Origin: Pseudomonas nitroreducens | GTDB lineage: Bacteria; Pseudomonadota; Gammaproteobacteria; Pseudomonadales; Pseudomonadaceae | Direction: 5' to 3' | NCBI RefSeq assembly: GCF_024170165.1 | Contig: NZ_JALJXP010000014.1 | Span: forward strand, 62,001 to 126,000 | DNA: 64,000 nucleotides | In this document: positions 37,715 to 47,447 of the stretch, piece after piece | Numbering within the stretch: position 1 is the stretch's first letter | How the letters are laid out: each line of letters starts with the position of its first letter | Notes under the pieces: generated by a model | Database searches by the model: none | Seen by the model: the letters and a program-made list of their open reading frames with translations, nothing else | What the model was told of the DNA's origin: nothing | Program-made: the position numbers and the translations under genes

Positions 37715-38746
37715 ATGATTTCCAGAATCCTGCTGTTTCTCGCTCTCTGCCCCTACAGCCTTCCAAGCCTCGCTGACACTGTCTGGCTCAAGAGCGGCGA
37801 CCGGCTCTCCGGCAAGATCAAACTCTATGACAGCGGCAAGTTGCTGCTGAGCACCGACTTTGCAGGCGTGATAACGATCGAAGGCAGCAAGATTTCCAGT
37901 GTTGAAAGCGCCCAGGACCTGATGGTTCGCTTCAAGCAAGGCGAACAGCAACTGCTTCATGGATTGCAGGCTGGCGAGCCGGGCGAGGTTGGCCTGGATG
38001 GCAGCGCTCCGGCCCCCGTGGCTCTTGCCGATGTTCGGCAAGTCGTACCGCACAAGCCCATCACCAGGGATTGGCGCTGGAGCGGCAACATTGACGCAGC
38101 TCTGGACCGGAAGCGGGCGGAGAAGGACACCGACAAGATCGACGTCAGGGCCAAGACGGTCGTGCGGAACCGTTATTGGCGAAACACCCTTGAGGGTGAG
38201 TATCACCGTGAGCTCAAGGATGATTCTGTTACCACTGACAATTACAACCTGCAGTACGCCCTCGACCGATTCTGGGGAGAGCACTGGTTCTGGCAGGGGC
38301 GTCTGGAATACTGGCGCGACGAGGTCGATGCATTGGCGCTTGAGCGGGATGTGGCGACCGGCCCGGGGTATCAGTTCTGGGATGATGAAACGGGCGCCTT
38401 CTCCCTGACGGCGCTGGTCTATCGCAGCGCACTGGAACTCACTTACCCCGAAAAACTGAGCGTCTATTCGTCAGCCCTGGCTTGGGACTACAAGCATTTT
38501 CTGTTGGCCAAGCGCCTTGAGCTGTACAGCGATGGCACGTACCAGAAAATGATGGAAAGAATGGACTCGGAGTATTTGTACGACATCGACACCCTGACGC
38601 GAGGGCAGCTGGGGCTTCGTTACAAAATGAATTCCTGGGCGTCCCTGAGCGTGCGTACGGAATTGGAAAAGATAACCTTCAAGGCGGCGGATGCTCCGGA
38701 CAGCAGTGACAGGCGCCTGGTGATGGGGGTGGGAGTCAACTGGTAG
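37715..38746 (+). CDS. DUF481 family outer-membrane protein, first tandem copy
   Basis: Secreted protein of 343 residues. The signal peptide (first about 20 residues, ending SLA before DTVW) suggests export. A short beta-rich N-terminal domain, TVWLKSGDRLSGKIKLYDSG, is followed by a DUF481 beta-barrel-like region with alternating aromatic residues (HWFWQGRLEYWRDEVD, GPGYQFWDDETGAFSL) ending in VGVNW, a barrel-type C-terminal aromatic. It is clearly a paralogue of the next gene, about half identical by eye, but with less GC-rich codon use. DUF481 includes the acid/salt-induced YdiY proteins; the function is unknown. No clear ribosome site precedes the ATG. Confidence 0.85.
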   Translation: MISRILLFLALCPYSLPSLADTVWLKSGDRLSGKIKLYDSGKLLLSTDFAGVITIEGSKISSVESAQDLMVRFKQGEQQLLHGLQAGEPGEVGLDGSAPAPVALADVRQVVPHKPITRDWRWSGNIDAALDRKRAEKDTDKIDVRAKTVVRNRYWRNTLEGEYHRELKDDSVTTDNYNLQYALDRFWGEHWFWQGRLEYWRDEVDALALERDVATGPGYQFWDDETGAFSLTALVYRSALELTYPEKLSVYSSALAWDYKHFLLAKRLELYSDGTYQKMMERMDSEYLYDIDTLTRGQLGLRYKMNSWASLSVRTELEKITFKAADAPDSSDRRLVMGVGVNW

Positions 38747-38889
38747 TCCAGTTATCCGATGAGCATTTATTCCGCCATCTGTCAGTGATTGTGAACTCCC
38801 TGCAACTGGGTCTGTCAGTCGTTGCTCTAGTGTCGGGTATCTGGATAATGCCCGGCTTTTTGCCCATTCCATCCAGTTGAATCCGACTC

Positions 38890-39891
38890 ATGTTCTCCAG
38901 AACCCTGCTTACCGTCGCCCTCGCATCCTGTTCCCTGTCCGCCCTTGCCGATACCGTCTGGTTGAAGAACGGTGACCGCCTCACTGGCACCATCAAACTG
39001 TATGACGGCGGCAAGCTGCTGCTGGCGACCGACTACGGCGGAGAGATCGCCCTGAAGTGGGACAAGATCAAGACGCTGGAAACCGACCAGAACCTGCTGG
39101 TGAAGTACGACGAGGAAACCGGCGAGCACTCCAAGGGCCTGAAGGCGTCCGACCAGGGCAAGGTCACGCTGGTCAATGGCGAAGCGCGTACGGTGGAGCT
39201 GGCGAAGATCGAGCAGATGATGCCGCCCAAGCCGATCCTCGAGGACTGGGTATGGACTGGTAACGTCGACTTCTCCCTGGACCACAAGCAGGCGGAGAAC
39301 GATGTCGAGGATTACGACATCGACTTCAAGACCAATGCCCGCCACGGCCGTTGGCGCCACAACCTGCAGGGCGAGTACAACCGCGAGAAGAAGGACGACC
39401 AGGTCAGCACCAACAACTATTCGGCGCAATACGCGCTGGACCGCTTCCTCGACGAGCACTGGTTCTGGCAAGGCCAGGCACAGTACAAACGAGACTGGAT
39501 CGAGGACCTGCAGAAGAAACGCACCATCGGTACCGGTCCGGGCTACCAGTTCTGGGACAACGAGCTGGGCGCGTTCTCCCTGGCCACCCTGGTCAACCGC
39601 AACGACTACGAGTTCGTCGACGACGAGAAATCCCACTTCTACAGCACCAGCCTGAAGTGGGACTACAACCGTTACCTGCTGGCCAAGCAGTTCGAGGTGT
39701 TCACCAACGGCGAAGTCAGCAAGCCGCTGGAGTCCAACGTGGAGTACGAACTGGAGAGCGAGGCGGGCATCCGCTACAAGCTCACTTCCTGGGCGTCCCT
39801 GAGCCTGAAGGCCGAGTGGGACAAGCTCAGCGGCAACGACGGCGACGTCAACGAGCGCCGCTACACCCTCGGCCTGGGCGTCGGCTGGTAA
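38890..39891 (+). CDS. DUF481 family outer-membrane protein, second tandem copy
   Basis: 333 residues with the same design as the upstream gene: signal peptide ending SALA, TVWLKNGDRLTGTIKLYDGG, then a barrel region with HWFWQGQAQYKRDWIED, GPGYQFWDNELGAFSL and a terminal LGVGW. Codon use is strongly GC3-rich, like the housekeeping genes around it, so this is probably the ancestral, well-expressed copy. Such proteins are predicted to be outer-membrane beta barrels; a role in envelope stress is only a guess. It is followed by a terminator. Confidence 0.87.
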   Translation: MFSRTLLTVALASCSLSALADTVWLKNGDRLTGTIKLYDGGKLLLATDYGGEIALKWDKIKTLETDQNLLVKYDEETGEHSKGLKASDQGKVTLVNGEARTVELAKIEQMMPPKPILEDWVWTGNVDFSLDHKQAENDVEDYDIDFKTNARHGRWRHNLQGEYNREKKDDQVSTNNYSAQYALDRFLDEHWFWQGQAQYKRDWIEDLQKKRTIGTGPGYQFWDNELGAFSLATLVNRNDYEFVDDEKSHFYSTSLKWDYNRYLLAKQFEVFTNGEVSKPLESNVEYELESEAGIRYKLTSWASLSLKAEWDKLSGNDGDVNERRYTLGLGVGW

Positions 39892-39934
39892 GACAGCTCG
39901 CTCCGGCAGACGAGTTCCGCGTACGAGTGCGCAG

Positions 39935-39964
39935 AAAAAAGCCCCGCACCTGGCGGGGCTTTTT
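39935..39964. terminator. terminator between the DUF481 gene and the SDR gene
   Basis: A hairpin of AAAAAAGCCCCGC and GCGGGGCTTTT with a five-base loop and flanking A and T runs. It can serve both convergent genes. Confidence 0.85.
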
Positions 39965-39978
39965 CATGGGCGGGCGAG

Positions 39979-40737
39979 TTACAGGCGCAGGCCGCCGTCC
40001 AGCTCCAGCACACGGCCGGTGTAGTAGTCGTTCTCGAGGATGTAGGCCACCGAGTGGGCGATTTCCAGCGGCTTGCCCAGGCGCTTGAGCGGAATCCCGG
40101 CAGTCATCTTCTCCAGGGCCTCGGGCTTCATGCTGGCGACCATGTCGGTCTCGATGAAGCCGGGCGCCACGCCCGCCACGCGGATGCCGTAGCGCGCCAG
40201 CTCCTTCGCCCACACCACGGTGTCGGCGGCGACGCCGGCCTTGGCCGCGGAGTAGTTGGCCTGGCCCATGTTGCCGGCGCGGGAAATGGAGGAAATGTTG
40301 ACGATCGCGCCTTCGTTCTTCAGCTCGATCATCTTTGCCGCCACTTCACGGGTGCAGAGGAACACGCCGGTCAGGTTGACGTCGATCACTGCCTGCCACT
40401 GCGCCAGGCTCATCTTGCTCAGCTCGCCGTCCTTGACCTTGATGGTCAGGCCGTCGCGCAGGATGCCGGCGTTGTTGACCAGGCCGTTGATGGCGCCGAA
40501 GTCGCTGGCGACCTGGGCCACCATGTGGGTAACCTGTTCTTCATTGGCGACGTTGCACAGATAGGCGCGGGCGTCACCGCCAGCGGCCTTGCAGGCAGTC
40601 ACGGCTTCGTCCAGTTTTTCGGCATTGAGGTCAACCAGCGCGACGCGCGCGCCCTTGCCGGAGAGGTACTCGCCCATGGCGCGGCCCAGGCCCTGGCAGC
40701 CACCGGTGATGATGATGACCTTGTCTTTCAATTGCAT
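39979..40737 (-). CDS. short-chain dehydrogenase/reductase (FabG-like)
   Basis: Classical SDR of 252 residues. The cofactor loop is [17 protein letters not shown], with [11 protein letters not shown] suggesting an acidic residue after beta-2, hence NAD(H) preference. NNAGI is followed by the catalytic Ser-Tyr-Lys in [28 protein letters not shown] and the C-terminal [10 protein letters not shown] resemble 3-oxoacyl-ACP reductases (FabG). The start at 40737 is the family N-terminus [13 protein letters not shown]; an upstream in-frame ATG at 40791 is less likely. The substrate is unknown. Confidence 0.88.
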   Translation of the reverse strand: MQLKDKVIIITGGCQGLGRAMGEYLSGKGARVALVDLNAEKLDEAVTACKAAGGDARAYLCNVANEEQVTHMVAQVASDFGAINGLVNNAGILRDGLTIKVKDGELSKMSLAQWQAVIDVNLTGVFLCTREVAAKMIELKNEGAIVNISSISRAGNMGQANYSAAKAGVAADTVVWAKELARYGIRVAGVAPGFIETDMVASMKPEALEKMTAGIPLKRLGKPLEIAHSVAYILENDYYTGRVLELDGGLRL

Positions 40738-40844
40738 CGGAACAACCCCACGAACAGTTTCTGGTGAAAGGCCCCGCCGGCAGCTGTGCACAGAGTCAGT
40801 CCTGCCCGTCCGTTTGCGACGGATTCTTTGCGAGGAGTCATAAG

Positions 40845-41582
40845 TTGAGCGTGAAAGCTGCCAAGCATGCCCGAGAACTGCTGCTCAAGGAATACCGCGG
40901 CGTCCTCTCCACCCACTCGAAGAAGTGGCCCGGATTCCCCTTCGGCTCCGTGGTGCCGTATTGCCTGGACGAGGCAGGCCGTCCGCTGATCCTGATCAGC
41001 CGTATCGCCCAGCACACCCATAACCTGCAGATGGACGGCAAATGCTCGCTGCTCATCGGCGAGCGTGGCGTCGACGACATCCAGGCCGCCGGTCGCCTGA
41101 CCCTGCTGGCCGAGGCGCTGCTGATCGAGGACGTCGACGCCATCGCCGGCGCCGCCGAGCGTTACTACCGCTATTTCCCCGGCTCGCAGGACTACCACAT
41201 CGTCCACGACTTCGATTTCTGGGTGCTGGAGCCGGTGCAGTGGCGCTACATCGGCGGCTTCGGCGATATCCACTGGCTGGGCGCCAACAGCGTGCCGCTG
41301 GCCAACCCCTTCGTCGGCGAAGCGGAAAAGAGCATGGTCGAGCACATGAACAGCGACCATGCCAACGCCATCGAGCACTACGTCGAACTGGCCGGGCTAT
41401 CTGCCGGCAAGGACCCGCAACTGGCGGGAATTGATACAGAAGGTTTCCACCTGCGCGTCGGCCAGGGGCTGCACTGGCTGCCGTTCCCCGCGCCTTGCGG
41501 CAATGCTGGCGCGGTGCGCCAGGCGCTGGTGCAGCTGGCCAAGGCGGACGTCTGGCCGGGAAATGAAGTGATCCAGGCCTGA
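40845..41582 (+). CDS. HugZ-like / pyridoxamine-phosphate-oxidase-fold protein with DUF2470
   Basis: 245 residues. The N-terminal split-barrel FMN-binding-like domain carries [21 protein letters not shown] and [21 protein letters not shown] (quoted: [16 protein letters not shown]), typical of HugZ/heme-utilisation proteins. The C-terminal DUF2470 domain holds [17 protein letters not shown]. Relatives degrade or bind heme, but this one has not been shown to do so. The TTG at 40845 is preferred because GAGGAG lies seven bases upstream; a GTG at 40851 also follows. Divergent from the SDR gene. Confidence 0.83.
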   Translation: MSVKAAKHARELLLKEYRGVLSTHSKKWPGFPFGSVVPYCLDEAGRPLILISRIAQHTHNLQMDGKCSLLIGERGVDDIQAAGRLTLLAEALLIEDVDAIAGAAERYYRYFPGSQDYHIVHDFDFWVLEPVQWRYIGGFGDIHWLGANSVPLANPFVGEAEKSMVEHMNSDHANAIEHYVELAGLSAGKDPQLAGIDTEGFHLRVGQGLHWLPFPAPCGNAGAVRQALVQLAKADVWPGNEVIQA

Positions 41583-41691
41583 TCGGTCCGTTGTCCTCCC
41601 TTGGCTTATCCCTTGGCTATCCCTTGAAATCGGAGCGGGGCGTCGCCACCTAGCTTTCTACCCGGGCAATGACCCCGCCAAGGATTCATCG

Positions 41692-42159
41692 ATGCGAGTT
41701 CCCCTGTTTCTGATTCTTCTGTTCCCGCTGATCGAGCTGGCCGTGATGATCAAGGTCGGCAGCGTGATCGGCGTGGGCTGGACCCTTCTGCTGATCATCG
41801 CCGGCGCCTTCATCGGCGCGGCGGTGCTGCGTGTGGCTGGCGTCGCCACTGCGCTGCGTGCCCGCGAGCGCCTGAATCGCGGCGAGCTGCCCGAGCAGGA
41901 AATGCTCGAGGGCCTGGTCATCGCCCTCGGCGGTGGCCTGCTGATGCTGCCGGGCTTCATCAGCGACGTGGTCGGGCTGCTCTGCCTGATCCCCTTCACC
42001 CGTCGCCTGATGCTTGGCCGCGTACGCCAGCGCATGCAGGAGCAGGCCGAGCGCCGTCGCGCTTTCGCCGACGATCCGGCCGCCCAGCACCGCAGCGGCC
42101 CCAGTGTCATCGAAGGCGAATACCAGCGCCGCGAGGAAGACCGCGACCGCCTGCGTTGA
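41692..42159 (+). CDS. fxsA: FxsA family membrane protein
   Basis: 155 residues. Three to four membrane helices lie in the first about 105 residues (FLILLFPLIELAVMI, GWTLLLIIAGAFIGAAVL, GLVIALGGGLLMLPGFISDVVGLLCL quoted in part), followed by a basic, hydrophilic cytoplasmic tail ending EDRDRLR. FxsA, named for suppression of F exclusion of phage T7, is found upstream of groESL in many gamma-proteobacteria, as here. The molecular role is not known. Confidence 0.88.
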   Translation: MRVPLFLILLFPLIELAVMIKVGSVIGVGWTLLLIIAGAFIGAAVLRVAGVATALRARERLNRGELPEQEMLEGLVIALGGGLLMLPGFISDVVGLLCLIPFTRRLMLGRVRQRMQEQAERRRAFADDPAAQHRSGPSVIEGEYQRREEDRDRLR

Positions 42160-42220
42160 GCCTCGGGCGGTTTCGCGCGCCCGAAGCACCCTCCGTTAGC
42201 AAAAAAAATTTCGTCACACC

Positions 42221-42248
42221 CTTGAAATGCCTTGTAGCGACCTTATGT
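42221..42248 (+). promoter_or_regulatory. sigma-32 (heat shock) promoter of groESL
   Basis: CTTGAAA at 42221-42227 and CCTTATGT at 42241-42248 with 13 bases between match the RpoH consensus CTTGAAA-N(11-16)-CCCATNT. It lies about 150 bases before groES in an otherwise gene-free gap. Confidence 0.75.
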
Positions 42249-42396
42249 ACCGGTCACCGCAAGGTCCCTGTCACACGGACAGGCTGCTCTTTACGCGTCT
42301 CGCCAGCCGGGACGCAAACCGGCACCGCCGGCTTCAATAAAACCTGCCGGGCATCGACCCGGCCGTTGGAAATCACAGTTTGGGAGAGTTACGACT

Positions 42397-42690
42397 ATGA
42401 AGCTTCGTCCTCTGCATGACCGCGTCGTCATCCGTCGCAGCGAGGAAGAGACCAAGACCGCAGGCGGCATCGTGCTGCCGGGTTCCGCCGCCGAGAAGCC
42501 GAACCGCGGTGAAGTGGTTGCTGTTGGTGCCGGCCGTGTCCTGGACAACGGCGAAGTTCGCGCTCTGGCCGTGAAGGTCGGTGACAAGGTGGTCTTCGGT
42601 CCGTACTCCGGCAGCAACGCCATCAAGGTCGACGGCGAAGAACTGCTGGTGATGGGCGAGTCCGAGATCCTCGCCGTCCTGGAAGACTGA
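42397..42690 (+). CDS. groES: co-chaperonin GroES
   Basis: Lid of the GroEL chamber, with 97 residues. It starts [18 protein letters not shown]; the mobile loop is [20 protein letters not shown] and the C-terminal half includes [18 protein letters not shown]. The strong GGGAG ribosome site and the sigma-32 promoter upstream fit heat-shock control. It is cotranscribed with groEL 48 bases on. Confidence 0.98.
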   Translation: MKLRPLHDRVVIRRSEEETKTAGGIVLPGSAAEKPNRGEVVAVGAGRVLDNGEVRALAVKVGDKVVFGPYSGSNAIKVDGEELLVMGESEILAVLED

Positions 42691-42726
42691 TTTCAGTCCG
42701 TCCACTCCCCACCGAATTCGATTTAG

Positions 42727-44379
<1,653 letters not shown>

Positions 44380-44401
44380 GCCACCCGGCACCTGCTGTAA
44401 G

Positions 44402-44429
44402 AAAAAGCCCCGCCTAGGCGGGGCTTTTT
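44402..44429 (+). terminator. rho-independent terminator after groEL
   Basis: AAAAAGCCCCGCC-TA-GGCGGGGCTTTTT forms a near-perfect hairpin with T run 23 bases after the groEL stop. Confidence 0.92.
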
Positions 44430-44458
44430 CATGGGCGCGGCTTATGCCAGACTGCGCC

Positions 44459-44525
44459 TCAGGAGATGGCATTCCTCCTTCAACCGCCCTTGTGGCTGAT
44501 GATGCCTACGCATAGACCTGGAAAG
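44459..44525 (+). promoter_or_regulatory. fluoride riboswitch (crcB motif)
   Basis: The RNA shows the conserved crcB-motif strings in order: GGAGATGGCATTCCTCC at 44462-44478, AACCGCCC shortly after, and GCTGATGATGCCTACG at about 44495-44510. The GGCAT and ATGCC segments form the pseudoknotted stem of the fluoride aptamer. It lies 55-120 bases before a fluC/crcB gene, its usual target, so fluoride should switch on the exporter. Confidence 0.93.
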
Positions 44526-44579
44526 GCGCGTAGGCGCTCGCCTGCAGCCTGTCCAAGACACCCTCCCCAGGACAGGACC

Positions 44580-44963
44580 ATGTGGAAATCCATTCTCGCC
44601 GTCTCCCTCGGAGCCGCCCTCGGCGCACTGCTGCGCTGGATGCTCGGGCTCAAGCTCAACACCCTTCTGCCTTCCATGCCGCCGGGCACGGTGGTCGCCA
44701 ACCTGGTCGGCGGCTACATCATTGGTGCGGCCATCGCCTTCTTCGCCAACTCACCTGGTCTGGCGCCAGAATGGCGGTTACTGATCATCACCGGCTTCTG
44801 TGGTGGCCTCACCACCTTCTCGACCTTCTCCGCCGAGGTCGTCGTGCTGCTGCAGCAAGGCCGCCTGGCCTGGGCCATGGGCACTATCGCCACGCACCTC
44901 GCCGGTTCCCTGCTGATGACCCTGGCCGGACTCTGGTCGGTGAATGCGCTGATGGGCCGCTAG
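44580..44963 (+). CDS. crcB: fluoride ion channel FluC/CrcB
   Basis: Dual-topology fluoride channel of 127 residues with four membrane helices. It begins [20 protein letters not shown] and contains the family motifs [16 protein letters not shown] and [19 protein letters not shown], the latter with the phenylalanines and sodium-site residues. The ATG at 44580 is preceded by AGGAC; an upstream in-frame ATG at 44466 lies inside the riboswitch and is rejected. Fluoride efflux protects enolase and pyrophosphatase. It is followed by a DUF190 gene after 16 bases. Confidence 0.95.
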   Translation: MWKSILAVSLGAALGALLRWMLGLKLNTLLPSMPPGTVVANLVGGYIIGAAIAFFANSPGLAPEWRLLIITGFCGGLTTFSTFSAEVVVLLQQGRLAWAMGTIATHLAGSLLMTLAGLWSVNALMGR

Positions 44964-44979
44964 GGCTCGGGAGAACGAC

Positions 44980-45300
44980 ATGAACGGCTACCAGTTGAAG
45001 TTCTTCACCCAGCAGGACCGCAAGCATGCCGGCCTGCCGCTGGCCCAATGGCTGCTGGAGGAAGCGCGCCGGCAAGGTGTGCGCGGCGCCACCCTGATGA
45101 CGGCCAGTGAAGGGTTCGGCAAGACCGGGCGTATTCACTACGCGCATTTCTTCGAGCTGGCCGACCAGCCGCAGGAGGTCACCATGGCGGTGAGCGAGGA
45201 GGAATCCGAGCGCATCTTCGAAGTGATCCGCCAGGCGGGCGTGAAGCTCTTCTACGTAAAGACGCCCATCGAGTTCGGCGTCACCGGCGAGGGTGACTGA
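44980..45300 (+). CDS. DUF190 family protein
   Basis: 106 residues with a ferredoxin-like fold resembling PII-type proteins: YQLKFFTQQDRKHAGLPLAQ, GVRGATLMTASEGFG and the terminal VKLFYVKTPIEFGVTGEGD. DUF190 genes often lie beside crcB. Here it follows fluC by 16 bases and is therefore presumably under the fluoride riboswitch. The function is unknown; a regulatory or fluoride-related role is inference from context. Confidence 0.86.
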   Translation: MNGYQLKFFTQQDRKHAGLPLAQWLLEEARRQGVRGATLMTASEGFGKTGRIHYAHFFELADQPQEVTMAVSEEESERIFEVIRQAGVKLFYVKTPIEFGVTGEGD

Positions 45301-45342
45301 GCCGGCGCTGGACCCGCCTTAGAAGAAATCGGTAGGTCGAAT

Positions 45343-45358
45343 GTGAAAATTTCGTCAA
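45343..45358 (-). promoter_or_regulatory. candidate ColR-binding site upstream of colR
   Basis: On the minus strand the 16 bases read TTGACGAAATTTTCAC. They match 14 of 16 positions of the ColR consensus I recall from P. putida (YYNASNNYTTTTTCAC) and 14 of 16 of a second site at 47363. Located in the 118-base DUF190-colR gap, about 60 bases before the colR ATG. Confidence 0.55.
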
Positions 45359-45363
45359 AGGCG

Positions 45364-45380
45364 TTTAAGTTCTATTTAAG
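45364..45380 (+). promoter_or_regulatory. PmrA-box-like direct repeat upstream of colR
   Basis: TTTAAG at 45364-45369 and TTTAAG at 45375-45380 recur with five bases between, an 11-base period typical of OmpR/PhoB-class regulators. It fits the PmrA box form YTTAAK-N5-YTTAAK. It lies 39 bases before the colR ATG, immediately after the candidate ColR site. Confidence 0.5.
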
Positions 45381-45418
45381 CTGGTTAGGCTAACGTGCAT
45401 TGCGTTCGAGGAGAGCAT

Positions 45419-46102
45419 ATGCGCATTTTGTTGGTTGAAGACAATCGGGACATCCTGGCCAATATGGCCGACTACCTGGGCCTGAAGGGCTACACGGTGG
45501 ATTGCGCCCAGGACGGCCTGTCCGGATTGCACCTCGCGGCGACGTCCCATTACGACCTGATCGTGCTGGACGTGATGCTGCCGGGGCTGGACGGTTTCAC
45601 CCTGTGTCGCCGCCTGCGTGAAGATGCGCGCCGCGACACCCCGGTGATCATGCTCACCGCCCGCGATCAGCTGGACGACCGCCTGCAAGGCTTCCGTTCC
45701 GGCGCCGACGATTACCTGCTCAAGCCCTTCGCGCTCTCCGAGCTGGCTGCCCGTATCGAAGCGGTGCTGCGTCGCAGCCAGGGCGGCGGGCGTCGCGAGC
45801 TGCAGGTCGCCGACCTGAGCTACAACCTCGACACCCTCGAAGTGAACCGTGCCGGCAAGCCGCTCAAGCTCAACCCCATCGGCCTCAAGCTGCTGGCGGT
45901 GCTGATGCAGAAGAGCCCGCATGTGGTGCGCCGCGACGTGCTCGAGGAAGCCGTGTGGGGCGACGACTGCCCCGACAGTGACAGCCTGCGCAGCCACGTT
46001 CACCAGTTGCGCCAGGTGATCGACAAGCCCTTCGCATCCTCCCTGCTGCACACGGTGCATGGCGTCGGCTACAAGCTGGCGGAGGAAGCGCATGGAGTAT
46101 AA
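45419..46102 (+). CDS. colR: two-component response regulator ColR
   Basis: OmpR/PhoB-class regulator of 227 residues. The receiver domain starts MRILLVEDNRDILANMADYL, with the phosphoacceptor Asp in LIVLDVMLPGLDGF and Lys in DDYLLKPF. The winged-helix DNA-binding domain covers about residues 128-225 (LKLNPIGLKLLAVLM, SLRSHVHQLRQVIDKPF). With ColS it controls membrane and LPS functions in pseudomonads. The ATG at 45419 has GGAGAG upstream and overlaps colS by 11 bases. The downstream war genes support the identification. Confidence 0.92.
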   Translation: MRILLVEDNRDILANMADYLGLKGYTVDCAQDGLSGLHLAATSHYDLIVLDVMLPGLDGFTLCRRLREDARRDTPVIMLTARDQLDDRLQGFRSGADDYLLKPFALSELAARIEAVLRRSQGGGRRELQVADLSYNLDTLEVNRAGKPLKLNPIGLKLLAVLMQKSPHVVRRDVLEEAVWGDDCPDSDSLRSHVHQLRQVIDKPFASSLLHTVHGVGYKLAEEAHGV

Positions 46103-47366
46103 GCAGAGCCTTTCCCGACGGATTGTCTTTGCCTTCGTACTCATGACCGCCGCCGTTGGCGGCCTGTTTTCGGTGGGAATCGTCGGCGTTGTTCATATTG
46201 TCGAAGAGCGCCTGATCTCCCGCGACCTGGGCGGTGAACTGGACCGCATCATCAACGAGGACCTGGGCAACGGCCAGGCTCCCAAGCTCGATCCGGGCAT
46301 GCGTTTCTTCATCAGCGACGGCGCTGGTGTCTACGCCATGCCGCCGGCGCTGCGCCGGCTGGATGAAGGATTCCACGAAGTCTTCGATGGCGAGTTGTCC
46401 TTCCACGCGCTGGCGCGTGACGTCGATGGTCGCCGATTCGTCCTGCTGCAGGACCAGAGCGATTTCGAGGCGCGCGAGCAGATTCTCTACGCCGCCGTGG
46501 TCACCGGCTATGTGCTCAGCCTGGTGTTGTCCGGGATGCTGGGCTGGCTGTTGGCGCGCAAGGTGATGGAGCCAGTCTCGCGTCTGGCACGTCAGGTCCG
46601 CCACCGTGACCAGTTGTTGGACCTCGCGCCACCCATGTCGCCGGACTACGCCAACGACGAAGTGGGCGAGCTGGCGGCGGCCTTCGATTACGCCATGGGC
46701 CGGCTGCACGACGTGCTGACTCGGGAAAAACTGTTCACCAGCGACGTCAGCCACGAACTGCGCACGCCGCTGATGGTGATTGCCACCAGTTGCGAGCTGC
46801 TGGCGGAGGAGCCGGGGCTCAGCTCGCGGGCCAAGGCCCAGTTGGCGCGCATGTCCAGCGCCTGCGAGGAAATGCGCGATCTGGTGCAGACCTTCCTGAT
46901 GCTGGCGCGGGCCCAGCGCAAGGACATGGGCATTGTGACCCAGGCCGGGCTGCGGCAGATCGGCGACGAGTTGGTTGCACAATGGCGCGGCCCCATCGAG
47001 GCAAAAGGCCTGACCCTGGAATACGCCGTCAGCCAGGAGATGCAGGGGCAATTCAATGCGTCGTTCCTGCGTTCGGTAATGAGCAATTTATTGCGCAATG
47101 CCATGCATTACACCGAAACCGGCAGCATCCGCTTACAACTTGGGCCGAACGGATTCTGGGTCGAGGACACCGGCGCCGGCATCCCGGAAGAACAGCGCGA
47201 GCGCGTCTTCCAGCCTTTCGTGCGCGGCCAGAACCCGCGTGGTGAGGGGCTCGGGCTGGGGTTGTCGCTGGTCAAGCGGATCTGCGCCTCCGAAGGCTGG
47301 GACGTCACGTTGCGCCCCGCGGAACCCCATGGCTGTCGCTTCGAAGTTCGCCTAGCCATCGTTTGA
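46092..47366 (+). CDS. colS: two-component sensor kinase ColS
   Basis: Sensor kinase of 424 residues. Membrane segments at about 11-34 and 132-153 enclose a periplasmic domain of about 100 residues holding an ExxE motif at exactly 126-129 (EARE). His35, Glu38, Asp57, Glu96 and His105 are also present, residues I recall as part of iron/zinc sensing in P. putida ColS. A HAMP region, the His box FTSDVSHELRTPLMV and ATPase boxes follow (VEDTGAGIPEEQ, RGEGLGLGLSLVKRI). GGAGGAA precedes the ATG at 46092. Confidence 0.92.
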   Translation: MEYKQSLSRRIVFAFVLMTAAVGGLFSVGIVGVVHIVEERLISRDLGGELDRIINEDLGNGQAPKLDPGMRFFISDGAGVYAMPPALRRLDEGFHEVFDGELSFHALARDVDGRRFVLLQDQSDFEAREQILYAAVVTGYVLSLVLSGMLGWLLARKVMEPVSRLARQVRHRDQLLDLAPPMSPDYANDEVGELAAAFDYAMGRLHDVLTREKLFTSDVSHELRTPLMVIATSCELLAEEPGLSSRAKAQLARMSSACEEMRDLVQTFLMLARAQRKDMGIVTQAGLRQIGDELVAQWRGPIEAKGLTLEYAVSQEMQGQFNASFLRSVMSNLLRNAMHYTETGSIRLQLGPNGFWVEDTGAGIPEEQRERVFQPFVRGQNPRGEGLGLGLSLVKRICASEGWDVTLRPAEPHGCRFEVRLAIV

Positions 47367-47378
47367 CGAAAACTTCAC
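47363..47378 (+). promoter_or_regulatory. candidate ColR-binding site upstream of warA
   Basis: TTGACGAAAACTTCAC overlaps the colS stop codon and lies 70 bases before warA. It shares 14 of 16 bases with the minus-strand site before colR, fitting direct ColR control of warA-warB. Confidence 0.55.
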
Positions 47379-47447
47379 AAGTGCATGACCCGGCTGTGAC
47401 AGGCTGGTTCGTATCGTTCGCCCTGAATTCGGGAAAGGTAATATCCG

